Below are positions 42,061 through 50,654 of a stretch of 64,000 nucleotides of DNA, one piece after another. Source of the stretch: Deltaproteobacteria bacterium (lineage in GTDB: Bacteria > Myxococcota > Myxococcia > Myxococcales > SZAS-1); NCBI GenBank assembly GCA_018266075.1, contig JAFEBB010000009.1, forward strand, positions 1-64,000. Direction: 5' to 3'. The notes beneath the pieces were generated by a model, which saw only the letters and a program-made list of their open reading frames with translations, did not search any database and was not told the DNA's origin. The translations under genes were made by a program, and so were the position numbers. Each line of letters starts with the position of its first letter. The first letter of the stretch is position 1.

Positions 42061-44196
42061 ATGGCCAACATCACTCTCGACCGCATTCGGAACATCGGCA
42101 TTTCCGCCCACATCGACTCGGGCAAGACCACGCTCACCGAGCGCATCTTGTTCTACACGGGTCGCATCCACGCGATTCACGAGGTCCGCGGCAAGGACGG
42201 CGTGGGCGCCAAGATGGACTCGATGGAGCTCGAGCGCGAGAAGGGCATCACCATCCAGTCTGCAGCCACGTACTGCATCTGGAAGGGCTCCAAGGAGCAG
42301 TTCCCGGACCACAACATCAACATCATCGACACCCCCGGGCATGTGGACTTCACCATCGAGGTGGAGCGCGCGCTCCGCGTGCTCGACGGCGCCATCCTGG
42401 TGCTCGACTCGGGCAAGGGCGTGCAGAGCCAGTCCATCACCGTGGACAAGCAGATGAAGCGGTACGGCGTTCCGCGCATCGCCTACGTGAACAAGATGGA
42501 CAACCCCGGCGCGAACTACGACCGCGTCGCGCAGATGCTGAAGGACAAGCTTGGCCACCACCCGGTGAAGCTGCAGGTGCCCATCGGCCAGGAGGACAAG
42601 TTCTCCGGCATCATCGACCCCATCGTCGGCAAGGCGTTCTACTTCGACGGCGAGAACGGCGAGAACATCCGCATCGAGGACGTGCCGGCGGAGTTCGCCG
42701 AGGCGGCCAAGGCGCGCCGCCAGGAGATCGTGCAGGGCGTGGCCGACGTGGACGACCAGCTCGCGGAGAAGTTCCTGGCCGACGAGCCGGTGAGCAACGA
42801 GGAGCTCTGGGCGGCCATCCGCCGGGCCACCATCGCGCTCAAGATGACCCCGGTGATGTGCGGCAGCGCCGTGCGCAACAAGGGCGTGCAGCTGCTTCTC
42901 GACGGCGTGATCCGCTACCTGCCCAATCCCACCGAGGTGGTGAACCAGGCGCACGACCAGGCCAACAACGAGGCCAAGATCGTCCTCTCGAGCGACTTCG
43001 ACAAGCCGTTCGTGGGGCTGGCCTTCAAGCTCCAGCAGGACAAGTACGGCCAGCTCACCTACTTCCGCGTCTACCAGGGCACGGTGAAGACGGGCGACAC
43101 CATCATCAACACCTCGAACCAGATGCGTAAGGTGCGCGTGCCGCGCATGTTCCGCATGCACTCCGACGACCGCGAGGAAGTGTCGCAGGCCACCGCGGGC
43201 GACATCGTGGCGCTCTACGGCATCGAGGCCAGCTCGGGCGAGACCTTCACCGACGGCAAGCTGAACTACACGCTCACCTCGATGCACGTGCCCGCGGCGG
43301 TGATCTCGCTCGCGGTGAAGCCCAAGAACCGCGACGCGGAGGCCAACTTCTCCAAGGCGCTCAACCGCTTCACCAAGGAAGACCCCACCTTCCGCGTGCA
43401 CCAGGACGAGGAGAGCGCGGAGACCATCATCTCGGGCATGGGCGAGCTCCACCTCGACATCTACATGGAGCGCATGAAGCGCGAGTACAACTGCGAGGTC
43501 ATCGCCGGCAAGCCGCAGGTGGCCTTCCGCGAGACGGTCACCCAGCGCGGTGAGTTCGCGTACACGCACAAGAAGCAGACCGGCGGCTCCGGTCAGTTCG
43601 CGCGCGTGTGCGGGTACCTCGAGCCGCTGCCGGCCGAGGCGGTGGAGACCTACGAGTTCGTGGACGACATCGTCGGCGGCAGCATCCCCCGCGAGTTCAT
43701 CCCCGCGTGCGACAAGGGCTTCAAGGAGGCGATCAAGAAGGGCGCCCTCATTGGCTTCCCTGTCGTGGGTGTGCGCGCGCTCATCAACGACGGCCAGGCA
43801 CACGACGTGGACTCCAGCGAGCAGGCGTTCAAGACCGCCGCGCTCATGGGCTTCCGCGAGGGCTACGCCGCCGCCAAGCCGACCATCCTCGAGCCCATCA
43901 TGAAGGTGGAGATCGAGGCGCCGATGGAGTTCCAGGGCTCGGTGGTGGGTCAGGTGAACCAGCGCCGCGGCGTGATCATGGAGACCAAGACCGAGGACCA
44001 GACGGCGATCGTCGTGGCCGAGGTGCCGCTGAACACCATGTTCGGCTACTCCACGGACCTGCGCTCGGCCACCCAGGGCAAGGGCAACTTCACCATGGAG
44101 TTCGCCAAGTACGCCCCGGTGCCGAAGAACGAGCAGGAAGAGATGATCAAGAAGTACAAGGAGAAGCAGGCGGCCGAGGCCGCGGCGCGCAAGTAA
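42061..44196 (+). CDS. fusA: Elongation factor G, spd/mitochondrial-like type
   Basis: The 711-residue translation GTPase catalyses ribosomal translocation. Its P-loop reads [11 protein letters not shown]; ordinary bacterial EF-G has HIDAGKTT. The whole N-terminus ([17 protein letters not shown], then [11 protein letters not shown]) matches mitochondrial EF-G1 and the spirochaete-planctomycete-delta (spdEFG1) clade. G3 DTPGHVDF and G4 NKMD are intact. Domains II-V follow in order to a C-terminal lysine-rich tail. The ATG at 42061 has no clear Shine-Dalgarno sequence. A terminator-like hairpin lies in its leader and another just after the stop. Confidence 0.93.
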   Translation: MANITLDRIRNIGISAHIDSGKTTLTERILFYTGRIHAIHEVRGKDGVGAKMDSMELEREKGITIQSAATYCIWKGSKEQFPDHNINIIDTPGHVDFTIEVERALRVLDGAILVLDSGKGVQSQSITVDKQMKRYGVPRIAYVNKMDNPGANYDRVAQMLKDKLGHHPVKLQVPIGQEDKFSGIIDPIVGKAFYFDGENGENIRIEDVPAEFAEAAKARRQEIVQGVADVDDQLAEKFLADEPVSNEELWAAIRRATIALKMTPVMCGSAVRNKGVQLLLDGVIRYLPNPTEVVNQAHDQANNEAKIVLSSDFDKPFVGLAFKLQQDKYGQLTYFRVYQGTVKTGDTIINTSNQMRKVRVPRMFRMHSDDREEVSQATAGDIVALYGIEASSGETFTDGKLNYTLTSMHVPAAVISLAVKPKNRDAEANFSKALNRFTKEDPTFRVHQDEESAETIISGMGELHLDIYMERMKREYNCEVIAGKPQVAFRETVTQRGEFAYTHKKQTGGSGQFARVCGYLEPLPAEAVETYEFVDDIVGGSIPREFIPACDKGFKEAIKKGALIGFPVVGVRALINDGQAHDVDSSEQAFKTAALMGFREGYAAAKPTILEPIMKVEIEAPMEFQGSVVGQVNQRRGVIMETKTEDQTAIVVAEVPLNTMFGYSTDLRSATQGKGNFTMEFAKYAPVPKNEQEEMIKKYKEKQAAEAAARK

Positions 44197-44223
44197 CTGC
44201 GTCGACTGCTTCTGCTTCATCCG

Positions 44224-44265
44224 CTGCCCGGTTCACGCGAGAGCGTGGCCGGGCAGTGGTGTTTT
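44224..44265 (+). terminator. fusA terminator-like hairpin
   Basis: An 8-bp perfect stem (44224-44231 with 44249-44256) is extended inwards by a five-pair CACGC/GCGTG stem closed by a GAGA tetraloop, followed by TGGTGTTTT. It lies in the 68-nt gap between convergent fusA and the SDR gene. The T-run is short. Confidence 0.5.
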
Positions 44266-45053
44266 CAGAGCGTCTTGATCAGCCCGCCGTCGATCAAGAA
44301 GTCCGAGCCGGTGACGTTCGCCGCGCGATCGCTCGCCAGCAGCAGCACCAGGTCCGCGACTTCTTCCGGCTTCGTGAAGCGCCCCGTCGAGAGCTGCATG
44401 CTCGCTTTCACCTGCGCGATCGCCGCGGAGATGTCGATGCCCGACTTCTTGGCGATCGAGTCCGCGATCCCGCCTGGCGCCATCCAGAACGGCGTCTCCA
44501 CCGGGCCGGGCGCGATGGTGTTGAAGCGGATCTTCCCGCCGAACTCCTTGGAGAGCGCCTTCGACAGGTTCAGCAGCGCCGCCTTGGCCGCGCAGTAGTC
44601 GATGACGCTCGGGTCGGGCAGGTACGCGTTCACCGAGCCGATGGTGACCACGCTCCCGCTGCGCGCGAGCAGGTGCGGAATGGCCGCGCGCATGGTGCGC
44701 AGGGCGGCCATGAAGTCGAGGTTCCAGGTCTTGAGCCACTCGTCGTCGGAGATGGCGATGAAACCCTCGGTGCGCAAGGCGCCGATGCCCACGTTGTTCA
44801 CGAGCAGGTCGAGCCGGTCGTGCCGGGCGACCGTCTGCTTCACCAGCTCGGCTGGCCCGTCGGCCGTCGACAGGTCCACCTTCACGAACGAGACGCGTCC
44901 CTGGCTCTCGAGCGCGCGGAGCTCGGCCGACTCCGTCCGCGCGCCCGCGACCACCCGCGCGCCCTCGCCGGCGAGCGCGCGCACGATCGCCAGCCCGATG
45001 CCCTGGCTTGCGCCCGTCACGAGCGCGACCTTGTCCGTCAGATGCAGGTCCAT
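44265..45053 (-). CDS. Short-chain dehydrogenase/reductase
   Basis: The 262-residue classical SDR has the cofactor-binding TGASQGIG at 14-21, NNVG (usually NNAG) at about 86-89, the catalytic Ser in TIGSVNA, and Tyr/Lys of DYCAAKA (about 152-158). It ends in the SDFLIDGG block. All catalytic residues are present. The substrate is not evident. The FMN reductase gene ends 31 nt upstream on the same strand, so they probably form an operon with a redox or detoxification role. Confidence 0.87.
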   Translation of the reverse strand: MDLHLTDKVALVTGASQGIGLAIVRALAGEGARVVAGARTESAELRALESQGRVSFVKVDLSTADGPAELVKQTVARHDRLDLLVNNVGIGALRTEGFIAISDDEWLKTWNLDFMAALRTMRAAIPHLLARSGSVVTIGSVNAYLPDPSVIDYCAAKAALLNLSKALSKEFGGKIRFNTIAPGPVETPFWMAPGGIADSIAKKSGIDISAAIAQVKASMQLSTGRFTKPEEVADLVLLLASDRAANVTGSDFLIDGGLIKTL

Positions 45054-45084
45054 GTCCGGAAGCTAGGGCCGGACGCGGCTGCGG

Positions 45085-45645
45085 CTACCCCGGCCGCAGC
45101 GTCTTCAGCGCGCCCGTCCACTTCCAGAGCTCGTCGAGCATCACCGTCGCAGCCTTCTCCTGCTCCGGCGGCGGCTTGAACACGCCGTCGACGACGTACT
45201 TGGGCCCGAACGGCACCGACACCGCCTCGGGGATGGGCATGATCTTCAGCGTGGTCAGCACCTGCTTGGCCATCTGCACCGAGCGCGTGCCGGCCGAGAC
45301 GCCGCCGTAGCTCACGAACGCCGCCGGCTTGTATGCCCACTCGTGCAGCAGGTAGTCGAGCGCGTTCAGCAGCGGCGCGGGCATGCCGTAGTTGTACTCG
45401 GGCGTCACGAACACGAACGCGTCGGCCGACTTCACCGTCTCGCTCCACGCCTTGGTGTGTGCGTGCTCGTACTGCTGCAGGCGAGGGTGCTTCGGCTCGT
45501 CCATCATCGGCAGGTTCACCTCGGCCAGGTCCACGCGCGCCACCTCGAACTTGCCGTGCGCGCGCGCCTGCTCCTCGAACCAGGCACCCACGGGCAGGCC
45601 GACACGTCCGGGCCGTGTGCTGCAGATGAAGACCTCGAGCTTCAT
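45085..45645 (-). CDS. NADPH-dependent FMN reductase family protein
   Basis: The 186-residue flavodoxin-like protein starts at ATG 45645 with GGAGAGA 4 nt upstream. It begins with a phosphate-binding CSTRPGRVG and has the TPEYNYGMPAPLLNALD block (about 81-97) typical of the FMN-reductase/ArsH/azoreductase group. It reduces flavin or quinones with NADPH. It is the first gene of a two-gene unit with the downstream SDR, suggesting coupled redox chemistry. The specific substrate is unknown. Confidence 0.85.
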   Translation of the reverse strand: MKLEVFICSTRPGRVGLPVGAWFEEQARAHGKFEVARVDLAEVNLPMMDEPKHPRLQQYEHAHTKAWSETVKSADAFVFVTPEYNYGMPAPLLNALDYLLHEWAYKPAAFVSYGGVSAGTRSVQMAKQVLTTLKIMPIPEAVSVPFGPKYVVDGVFKPPPEQEKAATVMLDELWKWTGALKTLRPG

Positions 45646-45822
45646 GGCTCTCTCCGGTGGTTCGCGTTGCGGGGATCTAACCCAGCCGCCGCCTGCTGCC
45701 ACGGGAAGGATGCGGCCGGCCTCGCGATTTTCGCCCTCAAGGCCCTCCCGGCCCGAGCTAACCTTCAGCTAGTCTGGGCGTTGAGATTCACCACATCGTC
45801 TGTGCGAAAGACCGCCCCTCCC

Positions 45823-47829
45823 ATGCCCGAGGCCGGCAAGGCCCAAGCCATCGAGCCCATCCCGCCCGAGCCCTTCGGGCGCTACTCGCTGGTGGCCAAG
45901 CTGGCCGTCGGCGGGATGGGAGAGATCTACCTCGCGCGCACCGGCGGCGAGGGGCTGACGCAGCTCGTCGTGTTGAAGCGCATCCGCCTGGAGCTCGCGG
46001 CCGATCCCCAGTTCCAGCAGCGCTTCCTGGCCGAGGCCCGGGTGCTCCTGCGGCTGCAGCACGGGGCGGTGACGCCCGTCTTCGACGTGGGCGCGGTGGA
46101 GGGCCGGAGCTACATCGCCCTGGAGTTCGTGGACGGCAAGGACGTCCGCGCGATCATCCAGCGGGCCGCGGAGAAGAAGAAGCGCGTGCCGCCCGCGCTG
46201 GCGCTGCAGATCTTCCTGCGGGTGCTCGACGCGCTCGCCTACGCCCACCGCAAGAAGGACGACGACGAGCGCGAGCTGAACCTCGTGCACCGCGACGTGA
46301 GCCCGCAGAACGTGCTCGTGAGCTACGAGGGCGAGGTCAAGGTCATCGACTTCGGGCTGGCCAAGAGCGCGCTGAGCGTCCAGCGCACGCATCCGTCGGT
46401 GATGCTGGGCAAGCTGCTCTACATGGCCCCGGAGATCGCCAAGCACGACCAGCTCGATCGCCGCGCGGACCTCTTCTCCGCCGCGGTGATGCTCCACGAG
46501 CTGCTCGCGGGCCAGCACCAGCTCGCGGGGCTCGGTGCGGCGGAGCTGATGATGCGCGTCGTGAGCCCGCGCTTCCGGCCGCTGGAGGGCGAGGTGCCCG
46601 GCGTGCCCGCGGGCCTCGACGCCGCGCTGGCCAAGGCCTTGGTGGCGGAGCCCAACGACCGCTACCGCACCGCCGAGGAGATGCGCGCGGCGTTCTTGCC
46701 GCTGGCGGTGTCGGCGGGCTCGGACCTCTCTCCGGAGCCGGTGGGTGCGTTCGTGAAGGAGCTCTTCGCCGCCGACTACTCCGCCGAGCGGCAGCTCCTG
46801 CGCCAGCTCCGTGGCACCGCACCCTCCATCCTGGGCGCCGAGACCGCGCGCTCGCTGGAGCTGGCCATGGTCCGCTCGGCCGGCGACGGCGCCAAGACCA
46901 TGCCCTTCCCGAGCATCGGCCAGGGCTTCAAGCCCAAGGTGTCGAGCACGGGCCCCACGGTCATCCCCGAAGCCCCGGACGCCATCACCCCGGTGCCCGT
47001 CGATCCGACCTACGTCGGCCGCGCGCCCAGCAGCGCCACGGAGATCTCCCGCAAGGCGGTCGACTCGGCGGAGTTCGTGTTTCCGTCCCCGGTGAGCGAG
47101 GAGAGCAGCCGCAGCCCGATGGCGGGCATGCCCACGCTCAGGCCGGGCGACGTGTTCGCCAAGCCCAAGGAGGAGACCGCGCCCGGCCCCGACGTGCCCT
47201 GGAGCACCGATCCCGCATTGAGCCAGAGCGAGCCCATCACCGACGCGGCGCTTCGCGCGGCGGCGTCCGGGACCACCGCGCCCTCCATGCGCGCCCTCGG
47301 TGGACCCGGGCCTAACGGCGCGGACGCACCGCGGGAGCACGGCACCGAGCTGATGGCGGCGCTGACGTACAACCCCAACCCCGGCATGGAGCCCAAGACA
47401 CCCGTTGCGCCGGCCACCAGCCGCGAAGCGGCGCGTCCACAGTCGACCGGCCGCGAGCAAGTGGCACCCACCGAGCCGCCGGCTGCGCCGCCGCGGACGC
47501 GGACGGGCGAGGTCTCGACCTCGCGTGCGCGAAGCGGTGCGAACCCGCCCAAGACGCGGACCGGCGAGCTCCGCGCGCCGCGCCGGGCCATGACCGCCGA
47601 GCGCCAGCTCGCGACCCAGGCGCCGTCGGCTCCGCCAGCTCCGACCACTGCGCCTTCGTCGCCCGCGCCGGCCCCGGTGGCGCCGACCTCGAGCGCCGCG
47701 ACCAACTCCGTCCCCGCGCAAAAGCTGCCGCGCTCCTCGGTGGCCACTGCGTTGATTGGCATCCTGATGGGCGTGGTGCTGGCCGGCGGCGTGGCCGTCA
47801 TCGGCTGGTTCCTGCTGCACCCACACTGA
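45823..47829 (+). CDS. Membrane-anchored Ser/Thr protein kinase (first of tandem pair)
   Basis: The 668-residue protein has a kinase domain at about 20-290 with all core residues: G-loop GGMGE, Lys52, Glu71, HRDVSPQN (Asp158), DFG (Asp176) and APE. The middle 300 residues are Pro/Ala/Thr-rich and probably disordered, with TRTGE repeats near 500-590. One transmembrane helix (about 645-663) near the C-terminus ends in a very short external tail. It should be an active inner-membrane Hanks-type kinase with the catalytic domain inside. Ten nt downstream begins a close paralogue, indicating tandem duplication. Confidence 0.88.
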   Translation: MPEAGKAQAIEPIPPEPFGRYSLVAKLAVGGMGEIYLARTGGEGLTQLVVLKRIRLELAADPQFQQRFLAEARVLLRLQHGAVTPVFDVGAVEGRSYIALEFVDGKDVRAIIQRAAEKKKRVPPALALQIFLRVLDALAYAHRKKDDDERELNLVHRDVSPQNVLVSYEGEVKVIDFGLAKSALSVQRTHPSVMLGKLLYMAPEIAKHDQLDRRADLFSAAVMLHELLAGQHQLAGLGAAELMMRVVSPRFRPLEGEVPGVPAGLDAALAKALVAEPNDRYRTAEEMRAAFLPLAVSAGSDLSPEPVGAFVKELFAADYSAERQLLRQLRGTAPSILGAETARSLELAMVRSAGDGAKTMPFPSIGQGFKPKVSSTGPTVIPEAPDAITPVPVDPTYVGRAPSSATEISRKAVDSAEFVFPSPVSEESSRSPMAGMPTLRPGDVFAKPKEETAPGPDVPWSTDPALSQSEPITDAALRAAASGTTAPSMRALGGPGPNGADAPREHGTELMAALTYNPNPGMEPKTPVAPATSREAARPQSTGREQVAPTEPPAAPPRTRTGEVSTSRARSGANPPKTRTGELRAPRRAMTAERQLATQAPSAPPAPTTAPSSPAPAPVAPTSSAATNSVPAQKLPRSSVATALIGILMGVVLAGGVAVIGWFLLHPH

Positions 47830-47838
47830 GCGCGACGC

Positions 47839-49956
47839 ATGGCCGGCGATCCCACAGCCTCCGTGCGGCACGAGCTCCAGCCCTTCGGGCGCTACACGCT
47901 CTTGCGCAAGCTGGCCACGGGCGGCATGGGCGAGGTGCACCTGGCGCGGCTGTCGGGCGCGGAGGGCTTCGAGAAGCTGCTGGTCATCAAGAAGATCCGC
48001 GACGAGCTCGCCAGCGACGCCGAGTTCGTGACCCGCTTCCAGGACGAGGCGCGCACGCTGGTGCAGCTGCAGCACGGCGCCATCGCCCAGGTCTTCGACA
48101 TGGGCGAGGTGAACGGCATCGCCTTCATCGCCCTCGAGTTCGTGGACGGCAAGGACCTCAAGAGCGTGCTCGTGCGCTGCCAGGAGCGGGGCACGCGCGT
48201 GCCGACGGCGGTGGCGCTCTACGTGATGCTCCACGTGCTGGACGCGCTGGGCTACGCGCACCGCAAGAAGGACGAGTTCGACCGCGACCTGAACCTGGTG
48301 CACCGCGACATCTCGCCGCCCAACGTGCTCATCGCCTACGAGGGCGACATCAAGGTCATCGACTTCGGCCTGGCCAAGAGCATCCTCTCGCTGCAGCGCA
48401 CCCAGGCCGGCGCCTTCGTGGGCAAGTTCTTCTACATGGCGCCCGAGGCCGCGCGGCACCAGCCGCTCGACCGCCGCGCCGATCTCTTCGCGGCCGGCGT
48501 GGTGCTGCATGAGGTCCTGCATGGCCGGCACATCCTCGAGGGGCTCGGGCCGGGCGAGGTGATGGCCCGGGTGGTGAAGCCCAGCTTCCCCAGGCTGGCG
48601 GGCACGGTGCCCGGGGTGAGCCCGCAGCTCGACGCGATCATCCAGAAGGCGCTCGAGCCCGATCCGGCGAAGCGCTTCCAGACCGCAGAAGAGATGCGCG
48701 CGCCGCTCGCCGCGGCGCTGGCGGAGCTATCGCCCGGGCTGGGGCCGGAGTCGGTGTCGCGGTTCATGCGGCAGCTCTTCAACGACGCCTATGCCGAAGA
48801 GCGGCACCTCTTGCGCACCCTGCGCGAGGCCGCGGGCATGCGAAGGCGCACGGCCGACGAGCTCCCGGTGGGGCGCGCTTCGCAGCGCTCGAGCAGCCGG
48901 CCGTCCACGGGGCCCACCCAGCAGGTCGAAGGCGAGGGTGAGACCGTCGCGCCGGGCTTTGGGGCGAATCGCTTTGCCTCGCCCTCGGCGCCCACGTTCA
49001 TCGCGCCGTCGGGTTCGGATCCCACGCTCCGGCGGCTGGAGCTGCCGGGTGCGTCGGGGTTCGCCAATCCCACGCGCGAGACGGATCACGCAGCGGCGGT
49101 GCGGCCCATCACCGAGCCGGACACGCCCGACGAAGCCGAGTACGTGCCGCCGGAGGAGGACGTCGCGCGCGCGCCCACGCCGGTGCCGCAGACGGACGAC
49201 CCGTCGATGGCCCCGACGTTCTTCGAGCCCTCGGACACGCTCGCGACCGATGCGCGGCCCATCACCGCGCCCGCGCCGATGGTCACGGCCGGACCGGTGA
49301 TCGCCACCGGGCCGACGATGGCCGCGGCCAAAGGCGCCGAAGGTGACGAGGCCCGACCGATCACCACGCCCGCGCCGGTGGTGACCCGGGGCATGGTCGG
49401 CAAGGCGCCGGTCGCTCCGGCCGCCACGGCGCGGACCTACACCGGTGTGAAGCGCGTGGAGGTCGAGGATCCGCACACGGTCTCGCGGCCGGCGCAGCAC
49501 GTTCCCATGGAGATGGAGCTGCCGCGCACCTCGCCGGTGATGGACGCCGCGCCCGAAGGGCCCACGGCGCACGTCGTCGAGGCCTACAGCGAGCCGGCCC
49601 CGAAGACGGCGCGGGCCGAGGCCCGCCCTGCGCCGACACCGTCGAAGCCGATGCGGCCGGACTCGGAGCCCGAGGCGCGCACGCTGCCGAGCATCGGCGA
49701 TGACAGCGACGAGCAGTCGGTGACCACGCCGGGCCGGCCGCCGATGAAGCCGTCGAACACGCTCTTCTACGTGCTGGCCGGCGTCATGGCGCTGGTGGCG
49801 CTGCTGCTGGTGGTGCTCGGCTTCCTGAAGTTCACCGGGCACGCGGGGCGCGCACCGGATCACCGGCGCAGCATGCGCCCGAGCGCGGCCAAGCCTTCGG
49901 GGCGCGGCTTGCGCTTCCCGGCCAACTCCAGCGCCGCGCGCGACAGCGACAAGTAG
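47839..49956 (+). CDS. Membrane-anchored Ser/Thr protein kinase (second of tandem pair)
   Basis: The 705-residue paralogue of the preceding kinase shares PFGRY, GGMGE, HRKKD, VHRDISPPN and IDFGLAKS. Lys51, Glu70, Asp157 and Asp175 are all intact, so it should be active. A long Pro/Thr/Glu-rich linker (about 310-615) is followed by a helix (NTLFYVLAGVMALVALLLVV, about 635-655) and a 40-residue external tail. The last 97 nt (49860-49956) overlap, tail to tail, the end of the DUF2520 gene on the other strand. Confidence 0.88.
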   Translation: MAGDPTASVRHELQPFGRYTLLRKLATGGMGEVHLARLSGAEGFEKLLVIKKIRDELASDAEFVTRFQDEARTLVQLQHGAIAQVFDMGEVNGIAFIALEFVDGKDLKSVLVRCQERGTRVPTAVALYVMLHVLDALGYAHRKKDEFDRDLNLVHRDISPPNVLIAYEGDIKVIDFGLAKSILSLQRTQAGAFVGKFFYMAPEAARHQPLDRRADLFAAGVVLHEVLHGRHILEGLGPGEVMARVVKPSFPRLAGTVPGVSPQLDAIIQKALEPDPAKRFQTAEEMRAPLAAALAELSPGLGPESVSRFMRQLFNDAYAEERHLLRTLREAAGMRRRTADELPVGRASQRSSSRPSTGPTQQVEGEGETVAPGFGANRFASPSAPTFIAPSGSDPTLRRLELPGASGFANPTRETDHAAAVRPITEPDTPDEAEYVPPEEDVARAPTPVPQTDDPSMAPTFFEPSDTLATDARPITAPAPMVTAGPVIATGPTMAAAKGAEGDEARPITTPAPVVTRGMVGKAPVAPAATARTYTGVKRVEVEDPHTVSRPAQHVPMEMELPRTSPVMDAAPEGPTAHVVEAYSEPAPKTARAEARPAPTPSKPMRPDSEPEARTLPSIGDDSDEQSVTTPGRPPMKPSNTLFYVLAGVMALVALLLVVLGFLKFTGHAGRAPDHRRSMRPSAAKPSGRGLRFPANSSAARDSDK

Positions 49957-50654
49957 AGCTCGCGCGCGGTCCCCTTCGAGAGCACGCCCAGGTGACGCGC
50001 GACCGTGGCGGCGTCGCCGCGTGCCACGGGGCCGGTGAGACCTTCGGGACCGCCGCGCTCGGCCCAGGCCGCGATGGCGCTGCGGGCGAGGTGGGCGAGG
50101 GCAGCGCGCGCGTCGGCATTCGGCAGGCCGGCTGCGCGGAGCTGGGCGACGGCGGCCTCGAGCAGCGGCGCCTGGCTGTTGGCCGCCATCACCGCGCCCA
50201 GGTGGTAGCGCACGCGATCGCTCGGAGGAACGTCGAACGCGCGCATGCCGATGTCGGTCGCGAGCCGGCGGAGCAGGGCGCGGTCGCGCGGCGCACCGTC
50301 GACGGCGGCCCACGTGCCGCGCAGCTCCGTGTCCCGCGAGGCCACCGCGAGCAGCGGATGCAGCGAGCCCGTGTGAAGTCCGCGCGTCTTGGCGCCGTGG
50401 AGCACGTCCAGGCCGAGCGCGCCCGAGGTGTGCACGACGAGCGTCGACGTGCCGAGCTTGGGCGCCCACGCGTCGCATGTCTCGGCGATGGCGCGATCGG
50501 GCACGGTGAGCAGCAGCAGCTCGCCGTCGAAGGGCTTCGGCGTGCCGTGCGCCGAGAGCCTCATCGGATACCGCGCGCGACGGAGCGCCCGCGCGAACGA
50601 GCGGCCCACGCGGCCGCCGCCCACGATGAGGACGCGCGGCTTCTTCGCGCTCAT
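49860..50654 (-). CDS. Rossmann-fold DUF2520 protein (P5C-reductase-like)
   Basis: The 264-residue protein starts at ATG 50654. It opens with the dinucleotide-binding loop VGGGRVGRSFARAL (about 10-23), then VPDRAIAETC and the SLHPLLAV block, and ends in the helical DUF2520 region. It is related to pyrroline-5-carboxylate reductase and 6-phosphogluconate-type oxidoreductases, but the substrate is unknown. Its ATG overlaps the ClpC-like stop by 4 nt (50651-50654). Its final 97 nt are antisense to the kinase C-terminus. Confidence 0.78.
   Translation of the reverse strand: MSAKKPRVLIVGGGRVGRSFARALRRARYPMRLSAHGTPKPFDGELLLLTVPDRAIAETCDAWAPKLGTSTLVVHTSGALGLDVLHGAKTRGLHTGSLHPLLAVASRDTELRGTWAAVDGAPRDRALLRRLATDIGMRAFDVPPSDRVRYHLGAVMAANSQAPLLEAAVAQLRAAGLPNADARAALAHLARSAIAAWAERGGPEGLTGPVARGDAATVARHLGVLSKGTARELYLSLSRAALELAGKRKPRPEGLAALGRMLRR

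Noticed and set aside
45769-48531. Long antisense frame across the two kinase genes
   Set aside because: The composition is typical of a shadow and the sense strand carries intact kinase motifs.
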